DNA of 43,631 nt from a virus. A program made the translations under genes and the position numbers. Below are positions 7,363 through 14,004 of this stretch, one piece after another. Under the pieces are notes generated by a model. That model was not told the origin of the DNA. It worked only from the letters and a program-made list of their open reading frames with translations, and did not search any database. Position 1 is the first letter of the stretch, and the number at the start of each line of letters is the position of its first letter. The DNA lies in IMG/VR virus record IMGVR_UViG_3300010939_000078, positions 1 through 43,631 of that record. One strand, written 5' to 3'.

Positions 7363-7618
7363 CTCCTGGTTTCAACTCCTTTTCGGCTTTCTCAAATACT
7401 CTGCGTATTGGTCCATCCGGCAAATCTTTCCAAGGTATTTCGTGGAATAATAGTTCTGCGCAGTGTATGTGCATTGCCAGTTCTTCAGCTATTCCTGGTA
7501 CGTGGCCTGTCGTTATGATATCGCCAAATAAGAGGTAATCCATGAATGTCTTACCGCAAAGCTGGCACTCGCCAAGCCGGCAGTCTGGCCCAGGCATTCC
7601 AATAGACAGGTTGCTCAT
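7349..7618 (-). CDS. Small zinc-finger-like protein
   Basis: This 89-residue protein has GECQLCGKTF near its N-terminus and MHIHCAELL further on, giving a possible C-x-x-C plus H-x-x-C zinc site. GGAGG lies 7 nt upstream of the ATG. It is followed by the coupled helical gene (ATGA overlap). No known family; it may be a protein-binding or nucleic-acid-binding accessory factor. Confidence 0.6.
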   Translation of the reverse strand: MSNLSIGMPGPDCRLGECQLCGKTFMDYLLFGDIITTGHVPGIAEELAMHIHCAELLFHEIPWKDLPDGPIRRVFEKAEKELKPGASQK

Positions 7619-7638
7619 AGCGTCGCCTCCAAAAATCT

Positions 7639-8349
7639 CTACTGGATAACAGCGATATGTTTTTGACCGTCTAGCTCAAATTCGATGTTCCGTCCTGAAA
7701 GCGGCGATTGTTTTTCAGACTCTTCCAAACCAGTTTCAATCACCGTTCCGTGCAACACGGTCCCGCCTTCGATCTTGCCGCAGGTGATTTTCTTGTCGTC
7801 TGCATCAATCTTTTCCCAGGTGCAGATCCCGGCGAAGCAGTGGTACTTAAATTTGAGAATGTGCCGGCATTCGATTGATAGTGCTGCGGATATTCCTTCA
7901 CCAGATGCGATGGATCCGCCCGAATAGATGGCCAAGTCCGCTGTTATTCTCCCGCCCGCTGTTATTGACCCGCCCGCTGTTATTCTCCCGCCCGAGTTTA
8001 TTGACCCGCCCACCGTGATGGTTCCACCTACTTTTATGGACCCGACTGAGTCAATGTACCACTCCGCTAAGATGGACCCGCCCGCTGTTAGTTCCCTGCC
8101 TGAGTCGATGAACCCTCCAGATTTTATTGACCCATCCGAGACTATGGACCCGCCTGCTGTGATTGACCAGTCCGTTTCGAGGAACGTCCCCTCTTTTATG
8201 ACGAGGCGCCCCTTCACCAGTATTTTGTTTAGGCGGATAACCCCAAGATTCGCGGCGATCTCAACATGCCCGTCAAAATTCAATAAGCCGCTATTTTTGA
8301 CGTACTGGCCGTCTCGGAAATCGGCTGACGTAAGAGTGAGAATCTTCAT
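7639..8349 (-). CDS. Repeat protein with GGSI/GGRI beta-helix units
   Basis: Residues about 60-165 are short repeats of the form I-T-x-G-G-S/R-I with 6-8 residues per turn (ITAGGSI, INSGGRI, ITVGGSI), flanked by non-repetitive ends. Such hexapeptide-like units usually stack into a left-handed beta-helix or a bactofilin-like beta-solenoid. Related phage early proteins are known to me only as uncharacterised. GGAG precedes the ATG. The nucleotide repeats are near-identical between about 7928 and 8050, so the solenoid length has probably changed by recombination. Its role may be as a scaffold or a decoy surface; this is not shown by sequence. Confidence 0.68.
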   Translation of the reverse strand: MKILTLTSADFRDGQYVKNSGLLNFDGHVEIAANLGVIRLNKILVKGRLVIKEGTFLETDWSITAGGSIVSDGSIKSGGFIDSGRELTAGGSILAEWYIDSVGSIKVGGTITVGGSINSGGRITAGGSITAGGRITADLAIYSGGSIASGEGISAALSIECRHILKFKYHCFAGICTWEKIDADDKKITCGKIEGGTVLHGTVIETGLEESEKQSPLSGRNIEFELDGQKHIAVIQ

Positions 8350-8450
8350 GGCGTTCTCCCGGTTGCGTCCCGGACCGCGAGAAGAGCGGAGCGAAACAGT
8401 ATCGATGAAAAAACCGCTGAATGAGGAACAAACTCATTCAACGGACGTAA

Positions 8451-8470
8451 CGTTATCGTGCGCGATAACG
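8451..8470. promoter_or_regulatory. Palindrome, candidate operator
   Basis: CGTTATCG (8451-8458) and CGATAACG (8463-8470) form a perfect 8-bp inverted repeat with a 4-nt centre. It lies about 100 bp upstream of the beta-solenoid gene and just beyond the end of the HTH gene. A related half-site (CGATAGCG, 8730-8737) lies in the promoter region of the HTH gene. This fits an operator for that HTH protein, which is inference. A smaller AATGAG/CTCATT hairpin is at 8420-8438. Confidence 0.55.
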
Positions 8471-8490
8471 AAATTCAAGAGTAATCCAAG

Positions 8491-8709
8491 TTAATTCTCA
8501 GAATTTTTGGATTGTCTTTTGCCCGGTAGGACGCGGATTCGCTCGACATCGCTTGCGGACAGAAGCCAGTCTCGGCCAATTTTCATGCCTATTTTATTGG
8601 CGGATTTGTTTTGCTCTTGCAGAATTTGGCGAACGCGGCCACTGGTGATGCCAAGAAATTCGGCTGCATCATGGGTTGTAAGCCATAGCTGTGGCTTTGC
8701 TATTTTCAT
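8491..8709 (-). CDS. Helix-turn-helix DNA-binding protein (MerR/excisionase-type)
   Basis: This 72-residue protein has a helix-turn-helix of the HTH_17/excisionase style: WLTTHDAAEFLGITSGRVRQIL, then IGMKIGRDWLLSASDVERI, where the typical G-R-x-W-x-x-x-x-x-D/E-V wing is recognisable. Single-domain proteins of this size act as repressors or as recombination directionality factors. No integrase is visible in the window, so a regulatory role is favoured. Candidate operator palindromes lie on both sides. Confidence 0.72.
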   Translation of the reverse strand: MKIAKPQLWLTTHDAAEFLGITSGRVRQILQEQNKSANKIGMKIGRDWLLSASDVERIRVLPGKRQSKNSEN

Positions 8710-8715
8710 ATTTCC

Positions 8716-8743
8716 AGACTACCATGTGCGATAGCGTTGTCAA
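8716..8743 (-). promoter_or_regulatory. Candidate leftward promoter for the HTH gene
   Basis: On the minus strand TTGACA (8743-8738) is followed after 16 nt by TAGTCT (8721-8716), which keeps the three most conserved -10 bases. The predicted start falls close to the ATG at 8709, so the message would be nearly leaderless. A CGATAGCG half-site lies in the spacer. Confidence 0.4.
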
Positions 8744-8744
8744 T

Positions 8745-8818
8745 AGCACACGACAGGGACAAAAATCGGCTGCAAGCCGTGAGGTTGTTCAATCAATCCT
8801 ATATTCCCGTCGTGTGCT
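8745..8818. promoter_or_regulatory. Second nested inverted repeat
   Basis: Outer arms AGCACACGAC-A-GGGA (8745-8759) and TCCC-GTCGTGTGCT (8805-8818) are complementary except for one bulged A. Between them CGGCT (8767-8771) and AGCCG (8775-8779) form an inner hairpin with a 3-nt loop. The layout, a long outer stem around a small inner hairpin, resembles the element at 1331-1417. It lies just upstream of the -35 box of the HTH gene. Confidence 0.65.
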
Positions 8819-8861
8819 TTTCTGCCGTCATTTTCTGCCGGCATAGCACGGCATGGAGATA

Positions 8862-8895
8862 AGATGACCCGGAACCAGACTGCTCCGGGTCATCT
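8862..8895 (-). terminator. Hairpin after a small early gene
   Basis: AGATGACCCGGA (8862-8873) and TCCGGGTCATCT (8884-8895) form a perfect 12-bp stem with a 10-nt loop. It lies 17 bp after the stop of the acidic gene ending at 8913. The tract beyond it in the leftward direction is only moderately T-rich, so it may be a terminator or a 3'-end stabiliser. Confidence 0.5.
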
Positions 8896-8912
8896 CCGCT
8901 CTCTGTAACCGC

Positions 8913-9209
8913 TCAGCACGGTTGCGCATCTTGCAGGTGGCGGCAATCTCCGGATGACATCCAGTAGATGTCTTCGACTGGCACTTCAATTTCGTCGTCT
9001 TCGTCGTTTTCAATATCCAGGTACCCGGACACAGCCAGGCCGGCTTCCTCCCTTTCGTCACTCCACAGGGCGCCTCTTTCGTATAGCCAGTCTTCGTTTG
9101 CCCAATCAGTTGCTGGCTCCCACTTGACTGGTTCAACCCAGTTGACACCCGGATAACTTGTTCTGTGCATCAATCGTACTTTGATGGTTTGTCTTTTGTC
9201 TGCCGGCAT
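8913..9209 (-). CDS. Hypothetical acidic protein
   Basis: This is a 98-residue protein from the ATG at 9209 (MPADKRQ), which has GGGAGA 6 nt upstream. The longer frame from 9242 would translate the leader. The protein contains W-rich segments (VNWVEPVKWEP) and a strongly acidic DIENDEDDEIEVPVEDIYW stretch. Its 5' leader is nearly the same as that of the next upstream gene. It could be a DNA mimic or an inhibitor, but the sequence alone does not show it. Confidence 0.6.
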   Translation of the reverse strand: MPADKRQTIKVRLMHRTSYPGVNWVEPVKWEPATDWANEDWLYERGALWSDEREEAGLAVSGYLDIENDEDDEIEVPVEDIYWMSSGDCRHLQDAQPC

Positions 9210-9257
9210 CTCTCGTCTCCCGTTAGTGGTTTCGTTGCTCATTGTCTGCCTCGTCAG

Positions 9258-9332
9258 GCCGGGGTGACGCCCCGGCGACCCCCTAAGGGGTTTCGGCTAC
9301 TGGCTCACGCCCTGGCTCACGCCCTGGCTCAC
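9258..9332. promoter_or_regulatory. Intergenic hairpins and 12-bp tandem repeat
   Basis: GCCGGGG (9258-9264) pairs with CCCCGGC (9270-9276), and ACCCC (9278-9282) pairs with GGGGT (9287-9291). These two strong hairpins lie back to back between two early genes. Next to them CTGGCTCACGCC is repeated from 9300, 9312 and 9324, overlapping the stop codon of the upstream gene. The hairpins could separate the two transcripts or control their stability. Confidence 0.6.
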
Positions 9333-9523
9333 CGAGTGATCCCCTCAACTTGTTCCAGATCGTCATTATTCTCGATCCAGCTGTTTACATAATCTTGAGC
9401 TTCGACGAGCGTCTCAAATTCGTCTTGCCCCGGCTCAGTGCTTACCCAGACGTCATTGGAATCGAGTGATTCCGCTGAGTAGACCCCAAACAAATTACTG
9501 ATTCTGATCTGTCGCTTGGCCAT
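9329..9523 (-). CDS. Hypothetical acidic protein, first gene of the leftward arm
   Basis: This 64-residue protein runs from the ATG at 9523 (MAKRQIRISNLFGVY), with GGGAGAA 5 nt upstream. The longer frame from 9568 reads through the leader. The body has a short beta start and an acidic helical end (DEFETLVEAQDYVNSWIENNDD). It is the first gene of the leftward early arm, divergent from the morphogenesis operon. The leader of about 40 nt (GGCAGACAA...ACGGGAGA) is duplicated before the gene at 8913. Confidence 0.6.
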   Translation of the reverse strand: MAKRQIRISNLFGVYSAESLDSNDVWVSTEPGQDEFETLVEAQDYVNSWIENNDDLEQVEGITR

Positions 9524-9594
9524 CGCTTTTCTCCCGTTTGTGGTTTCGGTTCTCATTTCGATTCTCATTTCGTTTCTCGTTGTCTGCCTTCCCC

Positions 9595-9622
9595 TTGACG
9601 GTTTCGGCTGCGTTTCTATAAT
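9595..9622 (+). promoter_or_regulatory. Sigma70-like promoter for the rightward operon
   Basis: TTGACG (9595-9600) and a perfect TATAAT (9617-9622) are separated by 16 bp, and all genes to the right run rightward. The expected start is near 9629. The 12-bp palindrome GTATCAAGATAC (9630-9641) sits at the start of the transcript and could be an operator. It is the best promoter I see in the window. Confidence 0.7.
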
Positions 9623-9670
9623 AGCATACGTATCAAGATACAGTTTGGATTGGTTAATCCGAGTAAAATC

Positions 9671-9856
9671 GTGAAAAAAAATGAGAAAAAACCGCCAGGT
9701 CCGAAGCTGTTAGAAAATGATCGGCGGCGAAGCTATCGGATGCAAATTCCGCTCAACGCTTCGGAACGAATGAACATCAATCTTGCAGCCGCCAGACACG
9801 GGCAGCCCGTCGCTGTGTGGGTGCGAAATCAGTTGGAAATGGCTATAAAATCTTGA
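9671..9856 (+). CDS. Ribbon-helix-helix-like small protein
   Basis: This is a 61-residue protein from a GTG at 9671; a TTG at 9650 is possible but lies inside a GGATT/AATCC hairpin (9647-9660). The basic N-terminus (KKNEKKPPGPK) is followed by YRMQIPLNASERMNINLAAARHG and VAVWVRNQLEMAI. This is a strand followed by two helices, as in ribbon-helix-helix DNA-binding proteins of the Arc/MobC style. As first gene of the late operon it could autoregulate at the nearby palindrome. Confidence 0.55.
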   Translation: MKKNEKKPPGPKLLENDRRRSYRMQIPLNASERMNINLAAARHGQPVAVWVRNQLEMAIKS

Positions 9857-9888
9857 CATTTTTATTTACCAAAAACCGTATTTCAGGC

Positions 9889-10293
9889 ATGAACGCTCAA
9901 CCGCAAAACGGAGATAAAAGTGATCCGGAACCCAGCGGGGGTGGGGGGGCAGTTGCCAAACGTGAAGAGCTGAAATTGGAGAGACGTGCGCTGCGCCAAC
10001 GCTGGAATGTCTCTGAGCAAGAGTTGCGGGCTGTCCTGTCGAGACAGATTGAAATTGCAATCGACCCGGATACCAAAAACCGTACAGCGACATCGGCATC
10101 TCGCGCCGTCATTGCCGCCGTTGCACAGAACCAGGCGGACGAACATAAACAGCAGCCGGACGAGGTCAATATCAATCTGACCGGTGGCGTCCGAATTGTC
10201 GAGGATGACAACTGGTATGGAAACGCCGACCGTCTTGCTGCCCTCGCCGATGGCGCATCAGATTCCGATTCTATTGGACCCGGCCCGGTTTAA
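9889..10293 (+). CDS. Candidate terminase small subunit
   Basis: This is a 134-residue protein from the ATG at 9889. It has a Gly-rich, disordered start (PSGGGGAV), then a helical region (LKLERRALRQRWNVSEQELRAVLSRQIEIAI) with the helix-turn-helix style found in small terminases, and an acidic tail. It lies directly before the large terminase gene and overlaps it by 77 bp. The identity rests on position and size; the sequence match itself is weak. Confidence 0.5.
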   Translation: MNAQPQNGDKSDPEPSGGGGAVAKREELKLERRALRQRWNVSEQELRAVLSRQIEIAIDPDTKNRTATSASRAVIAAVAQNQADEHKQQPDEVNINLTGGVRIVEDDNWYGNADRLAALADGASDSDSIGPGPV

Positions 10294-11473
10294 GGTAGTG
10301 GTGGCCGGCCGCCGGTGGGGAAAAACGGGAACGGCGCTACAGGCAGCGATTAGAGGGCACGGACCGGAGCGCGGCGACTTTCGCGGTGCGATTGACGGTG
10401 CCCTGATCTGGTGGGTCGCTCCGAGTTCCACGACGATCGAGGCATCCAACGTTTGGCATGATCTCAAGCGGATGACATCAGGTGCCTGGACCGATAAGAG
10501 CGAGATCCACAAACGGATCAATCTGCCGGGTGGCGGTTCGATTTCCGTCCGTTCTGCTGATGACCCGAATTCTTTGCGCGGTCCGGGACTGGACGGTCTG
10601 ATAATTGATGAGGCTGCGTTCTTGTCCGTGGACGCTTGGCAAAATGTCTTGCGGCCCGCGCTCTCGGACAAACAGGGGTGGTGTTTATTTATCACGACCC
10701 CGAACGGCTACAACTGGATCAGAGGTCTCTATGCCGACGCTGTGGATCGACCCGGCTGGTCGCGGTGGCAGTGTTCGTCGAGCGACAATCCACTTGTTAC
10801 GGCTGGAGAACTGGCCGATATCAAACGGACTATCGGTCCGCGCCGTTTCGCCCAAGAGCACGAAGCGAAGTTCACGGAGGTCGAGGGCGCGTTGTGGCCG
10901 TCCGAGTATTTCGAGGATCACATTTATGCGAACCCGGATGAGTGGCCGGACAGATTTCAGGCGACGGTCATCGCAATCGATCCGGCGATAGCCGTCACGT
11001 CGATGGCCGACTATTCCGCCATCGTGTTCGCTGGGTTGGCCCGCGGGAAGCTGTGGGTCGATTGCAAGCTGATTCGCTGCCCGCCCGTGGAATTAGTACA
11101 ACATGCTGTCGCGATGTCAGACAAATACATTCCGGTTCGCGTTGGAATCGAGAGCAACGCATTTCAGGCTGTGCTTCGCCCGTTGTTCGATGGATATTGC
11201 CGGGAGCACAAACACGCTCCGCTCCCGTTGTCGCTGATCAACAATCACGAAAAGAAAGAGGTTCGGATCCAGCGTCTCGATCCGTACCTCGCGAACCGCC
11301 AACTCAAGTTCCACCCGCATAATCCGGATTGCAAGATTCTGGCCGAGCAGCTTATGATGTTTCCAAGCAAAGGATACCACGACGACGGGCCGGACGCGCT
11401 CGAGATGGCGATCCGGCTGATCCGTCATATTACGACACGCACTGTTCCGCCAGAGGAGGTTTTGGTTCCATGA
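10217..11473 (+). CDS. terL: Terminase large subunit
   Basis: Visible motifs run in the order of the two-domain packaging motor. The Walker A is VVAGRRWGKTGTA, the Walker B is LIIDEA, and the coupling motif is FITTPNG. In the nuclease part there is AIDPA (first Asp), a VGIESN segment (Glu) and HDDGPDALEMAI (last Asp). This is the Terminase_6 type. I prefer the ATG at 10217; ATGs at 10205 and 10250 are alternatives and none has a strong Shine-Dalgarno. It packages DNA into proheads through the portal. Its stop overlaps the portal start as ATGA (11470-11473). Confidence 0.93.
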   Translation: METPTVLLPSPMAHQIPILLDPARFKVVVAGRRWGKTGTALQAAIRGHGPERGDFRGAIDGALIWWVAPSSTTIEASNVWHDLKRMTSGAWTDKSEIHKRINLPGGGSISVRSADDPNSLRGPGLDGLIIDEAAFLSVDAWQNVLRPALSDKQGWCLFITTPNGYNWIRGLYADAVDRPGWSRWQCSSSDNPLVTAGELADIKRTIGPRRFAQEHEAKFTEVEGALWPSEYFEDHIYANPDEWPDRFQATVIAIDPAIAVTSMADYSAIVFAGLARGKLWVDCKLIRCPPVELVQHAVAMSDKYIPVRVGIESNAFQAVLRPLFDGYCREHKHAPLPLSLINNHEKKEVRIQRLDPYLANRQLKFHPHNPDCKILAEQLMMFPSKGYHDDGPDALEMAIRLIRHITTRTVPPEEVLVP

Positions 11474-14004
11474 CAACAGAACTCATTAAAGCCAAAACCG
11501 AACTCGCCCTCGTCGAATCCCAGCTCAAGATTGAAGAGGCAAAGGCCAGGACCGCCATCATCAAACAAGCGGCCAAGCCGCTGGCAGAACATTGGGATTT
11601 CGTTCCACACGCGGTTGACAAGTTCTCTTTCCGCGACCCGCATTTCTTCGCCGATGGATTTCCGCACAGGCATACGCCCTGGTCGCTCAAGAGCGACCGT
11701 GAAGACGGCAAGTTCTTTCCGCTCTACGAGACGGAGATGGACCTTGCTCGCATTCGCGGCCAGTCCCGAAACCTTGCCGCGTTCACGTCCACGGCCATCG
11801 GGGCTGTCGAGGCGTTGAAAAACTACGTGTACGGGACCGGGTTCACCTACACGATTCAGGCGGCGGAAGGCGTGCAGGCCGATGAACTCGTCAAGCAGGC
11901 CCAGCGTGTCATTGATAAATTCATCGAGCTGAACGATTACACGGGCATCATTGACGCCGAGAGCCACCAGCGCAGCCGTGAGGACGGTGAAGTATTCATG
12001 CATCTTAGGGCGGACGGGTCGCGAGTCTTATTGGATATCATCGAGCCTGACAACGTGACCGAACCGGCAAACAAACGGGAAATCGAGGACTGGCTGGAGG
12101 TCACCGGGAAGGTTCCCGTCTCCGCGTTCGTTACGTCGTGGAAGTTTGGCATCCTCACACCCCAACGGCACACGCACGAGACACTGGGGTACCACGTTGT
12201 CTACGATTCAGCCGGCAACGATTGGGAGTGGGTGCCAGAGAGTCAGATGGTGCACATCAAACGCAACGTGCCCAGGAAAGCTAAACGCGGCGTCTCTGAT
12301 TTTGTGCCGGTGTGGGAGGACATCGAGGCTGAAGCACGGCTGCGGAAGAACACTGCTGAAGGGGCCGCGATTCAGGCCGCGATTGCGTTTATCCGCGAAC
12401 ACGTTCCCGGTACGTCGAAAACTGATATCGTTGATTTCGTCGCTGCGAATGCAACCACAAATTACGGCAAGTCCATCAAGGACGGCACGCGCACAACGCA
12501 GGTCGAGAAGTTCCAATCGGGGACCGTGAAGGATATCCCCGAAGGTATGAAATACCATGCCGGCCCGATGGGCACGCTCCGCTCGCCGATCTTCATCGAG
12601 GTTGCACAGTTCATTCTTCGCTCAATTGGTCAACGCTGGAGTTTCCCGGAGTTCATCATCTCCGGCGATGCCAGCAACGCAAACTTTGCTTCGACGCTGG
12701 TTGCCGAGTCGCCGTTCGTCAAGGCCCGCGAATGCGACCAGGCGTTCTACAAAAGAGGCGACTCGGAACTGCTGTGGAAAGTTCTTCGCTTGGCCTGGGA
12801 TAACGGCAGGTTGAAAGGCGACTGGCAACAGATTGAGCAGTCAATCGAGGTCAAGATCGACGCGCCGGAAGTTGCCAGCCGGGACAAGCAGAAACAGGCA
12901 TCGACCGATGAGATCCTGCAACGCATGGGTGTCAAGAGCCGTCGAACGATTGCCGCCGAGCATGGTTTGGATCTTGGTGAGGAGTTGCGGAACATGGAAG
13001 AGGACGGCGACCCGCAGCCGGGGGAGGGCGAATCACAACCGCTGAGCGAAGCGGCCAGGTTTCTGGGGTTATCCTTAACTGAGGCGTCTGGTTGCGGGAC
13101 CGGGACAGGCGGGTTCGGATCTGGCAACACGTGTGCCAAAGGGGGAAGCGGGCGCACGGGTCGATCACTTGAGTCAGCGACTCGCAATGACGCAGGTGAT
13201 CTTGTTTTAGCCGGTGGTTCAAAAGTTCCCGCACACATCGAAAAACTACGGATACCTCCAGCATGGTCGGATGTGGAAATCAACCCTGATGCACAAGGCG
13301 ATCTGTTAGCCAGGGGCCGTGATGCAAAGGGCAGGAGCCAGCGAATTTATTCCGATTCGTTTTCTTCAAAGCAGGCAGAAAAGAAATTCTCCCGGACGCG
13401 TGAACTGATCATCAAAAGCGATGGGATCAAAACTCAAAACGCCGCAAATTTAACGAGCAGCAATTTGGAGACAAGAAGCTCGGCCCAAGTCATGACGTTA
13501 ATCCAAGAGACCGGGATACGCCCAGGTAGCGACCGGGATACAAAAGCCGCAAAGAAAGCGTTTGGCGCGACAACGTTAGAGGGGCGGCACGTCGTCGTTG
13601 AGGGCGATTCGGTGAGTCTTCAATTCACCGGAAAAAAAGGGGTTGAACTCAACATCCCGATTAACAATCCGCAACTTGCAAATATGCTCAAGGACAATAA
13701 ACAAAAATCCGGATCGGACGGCAAACTGTTTCAAACGAACGCAAGCGAATTGCGCGAGTATTCCAAAACTCTGGACGGCGGTGGATTCAAGCCTAAGGAT
13801 TTCCGCACGGCAAAAGGAACGCAAACGGCCATCAGCCTTATCAAACAAAATCCCAACCCCGCAAAGAATATGAAAGAATACAAAAGTCGCGTCAGAAATG
13901 TCGCCGTAGCAGTTTCCAAACAGCTTGGAAATACGCCGGCAATTGCCTTACAATCTTATATCGACCCCGTCGTTTTTTCCGGTTGGAGACCCACCAGTGG
14001 CTGA
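11470..14004 (+). CDS. Portal protein fused to a type IB topoisomerase domain
   Basis: The protein has 844 residues in one frame. Residues 1 to about 520 look like a phage portal (DLARIRGQSRNLAAFTSTA; AIGAVEALKNYVYGTG; MVHIKRNVPRKAKRG; FPEFIISGDASNANFAS). A linker rich in Gly and Cys (GCGTGTGGFGSGNTCAKGG, about 540-558) follows. Residues about 590-844 match the topoisomerase IB catalytic domain: PPAWSDVEINPDAQG then GRDAKGR, IRPGS (Arg684), FGATTLEGRHVVV, FTGKKG (Lys722), LFQ, DFRTAKGT (Arg779), LGNTPA (Asn) and SYIDP (Tyr830, the expected nucleophile). A separate topoisomerase start codon is not apparent. The fusion would place the domain at or near the packaging vertex, or a protease may release it. 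The linker is duplicated in the next gene. Confidence 0.88.
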   Translation: MTTELIKAKTELALVESQLKIEEAKARTAIIKQAAKPLAEHWDFVPHAVDKFSFRDPHFFADGFPHRHTPWSLKSDREDGKFFPLYETEMDLARIRGQSRNLAAFTSTAIGAVEALKNYVYGTGFTYTIQAAEGVQADELVKQAQRVIDKFIELNDYTGIIDAESHQRSREDGEVFMHLRADGSRVLLDIIEPDNVTEPANKREIEDWLEVTGKVPVSAFVTSWKFGILTPQRHTHETLGYHVVYDSAGNDWEWVPESQMVHIKRNVPRKAKRGVSDFVPVWEDIEAEARLRKNTAEGAAIQAAIAFIREHVPGTSKTDIVDFVAANATTNYGKSIKDGTRTTQVEKFQSGTVKDIPEGMKYHAGPMGTLRSPIFIEVAQFILRSIGQRWSFPEFIISGDASNANFASTLVAESPFVKARECDQAFYKRGDSELLWKVLRLAWDNGRLKGDWQQIEQSIEVKIDAPEVASRDKQKQASTDEILQRMGVKSRRTIAAEHGLDLGEELRNMEEDGDPQPGEGESQPLSEAARFLGLSLTEASGCGTGTGGFGSGNTCAKGGSGRTGRSLESATRNDAGDLVLAGGSKVPAHIEKLRIPPAWSDVEINPDAQGDLLARGRDAKGRSQRIYSDSFSSKQAEKKFSRTRELIIKSDGIKTQNAANLTSSNLETRSSAQVMTLIQETGIRPGSDRDTKAAKKAFGATTLEGRHVVVEGDSVSLQFTGKKGVELNIPINNPQLANMLKDNKQKSGSDGKLFQTNASELREYSKTLDGGGFKPKDFRTAKGTQTAISLIKQNPNPAKNMKEYKSRVRNVAVAVSKQLGNTPAIALQSYIDPVVFSGWRPTSG
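13048..13143 (+). repeat. Linker module, copy 1
   Basis: This 96-bp segment encodes EAARFLGLSLTEASG, CGTGTGGFGSG and NTCAKG. It recurs at 14255-14350 with only a few base changes, most of them silent. It separates the portal body from the topoisomerase IB domain. Confidence 0.92.

Noticed and set aside
7928-8494. A plus-strand frame with repeated PPAVI units
   Set aside because: It mirrors the GGSI repeat of the leftward gene; the minus strand has a proper start and RBS.
8491-8709. Excisionase implying a temperate phage
   Set aside because: The HTH style is compatible, but there is no integrase or attachment-site pair in the window, so a regulatory role is preferred.
11425-12003. A 192-residue minus-strand frame opposite the portal gene
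   Set aside because: The portal frame has recognisable motifs and coupled start, and no early regulatory signals precede the antisense frame.
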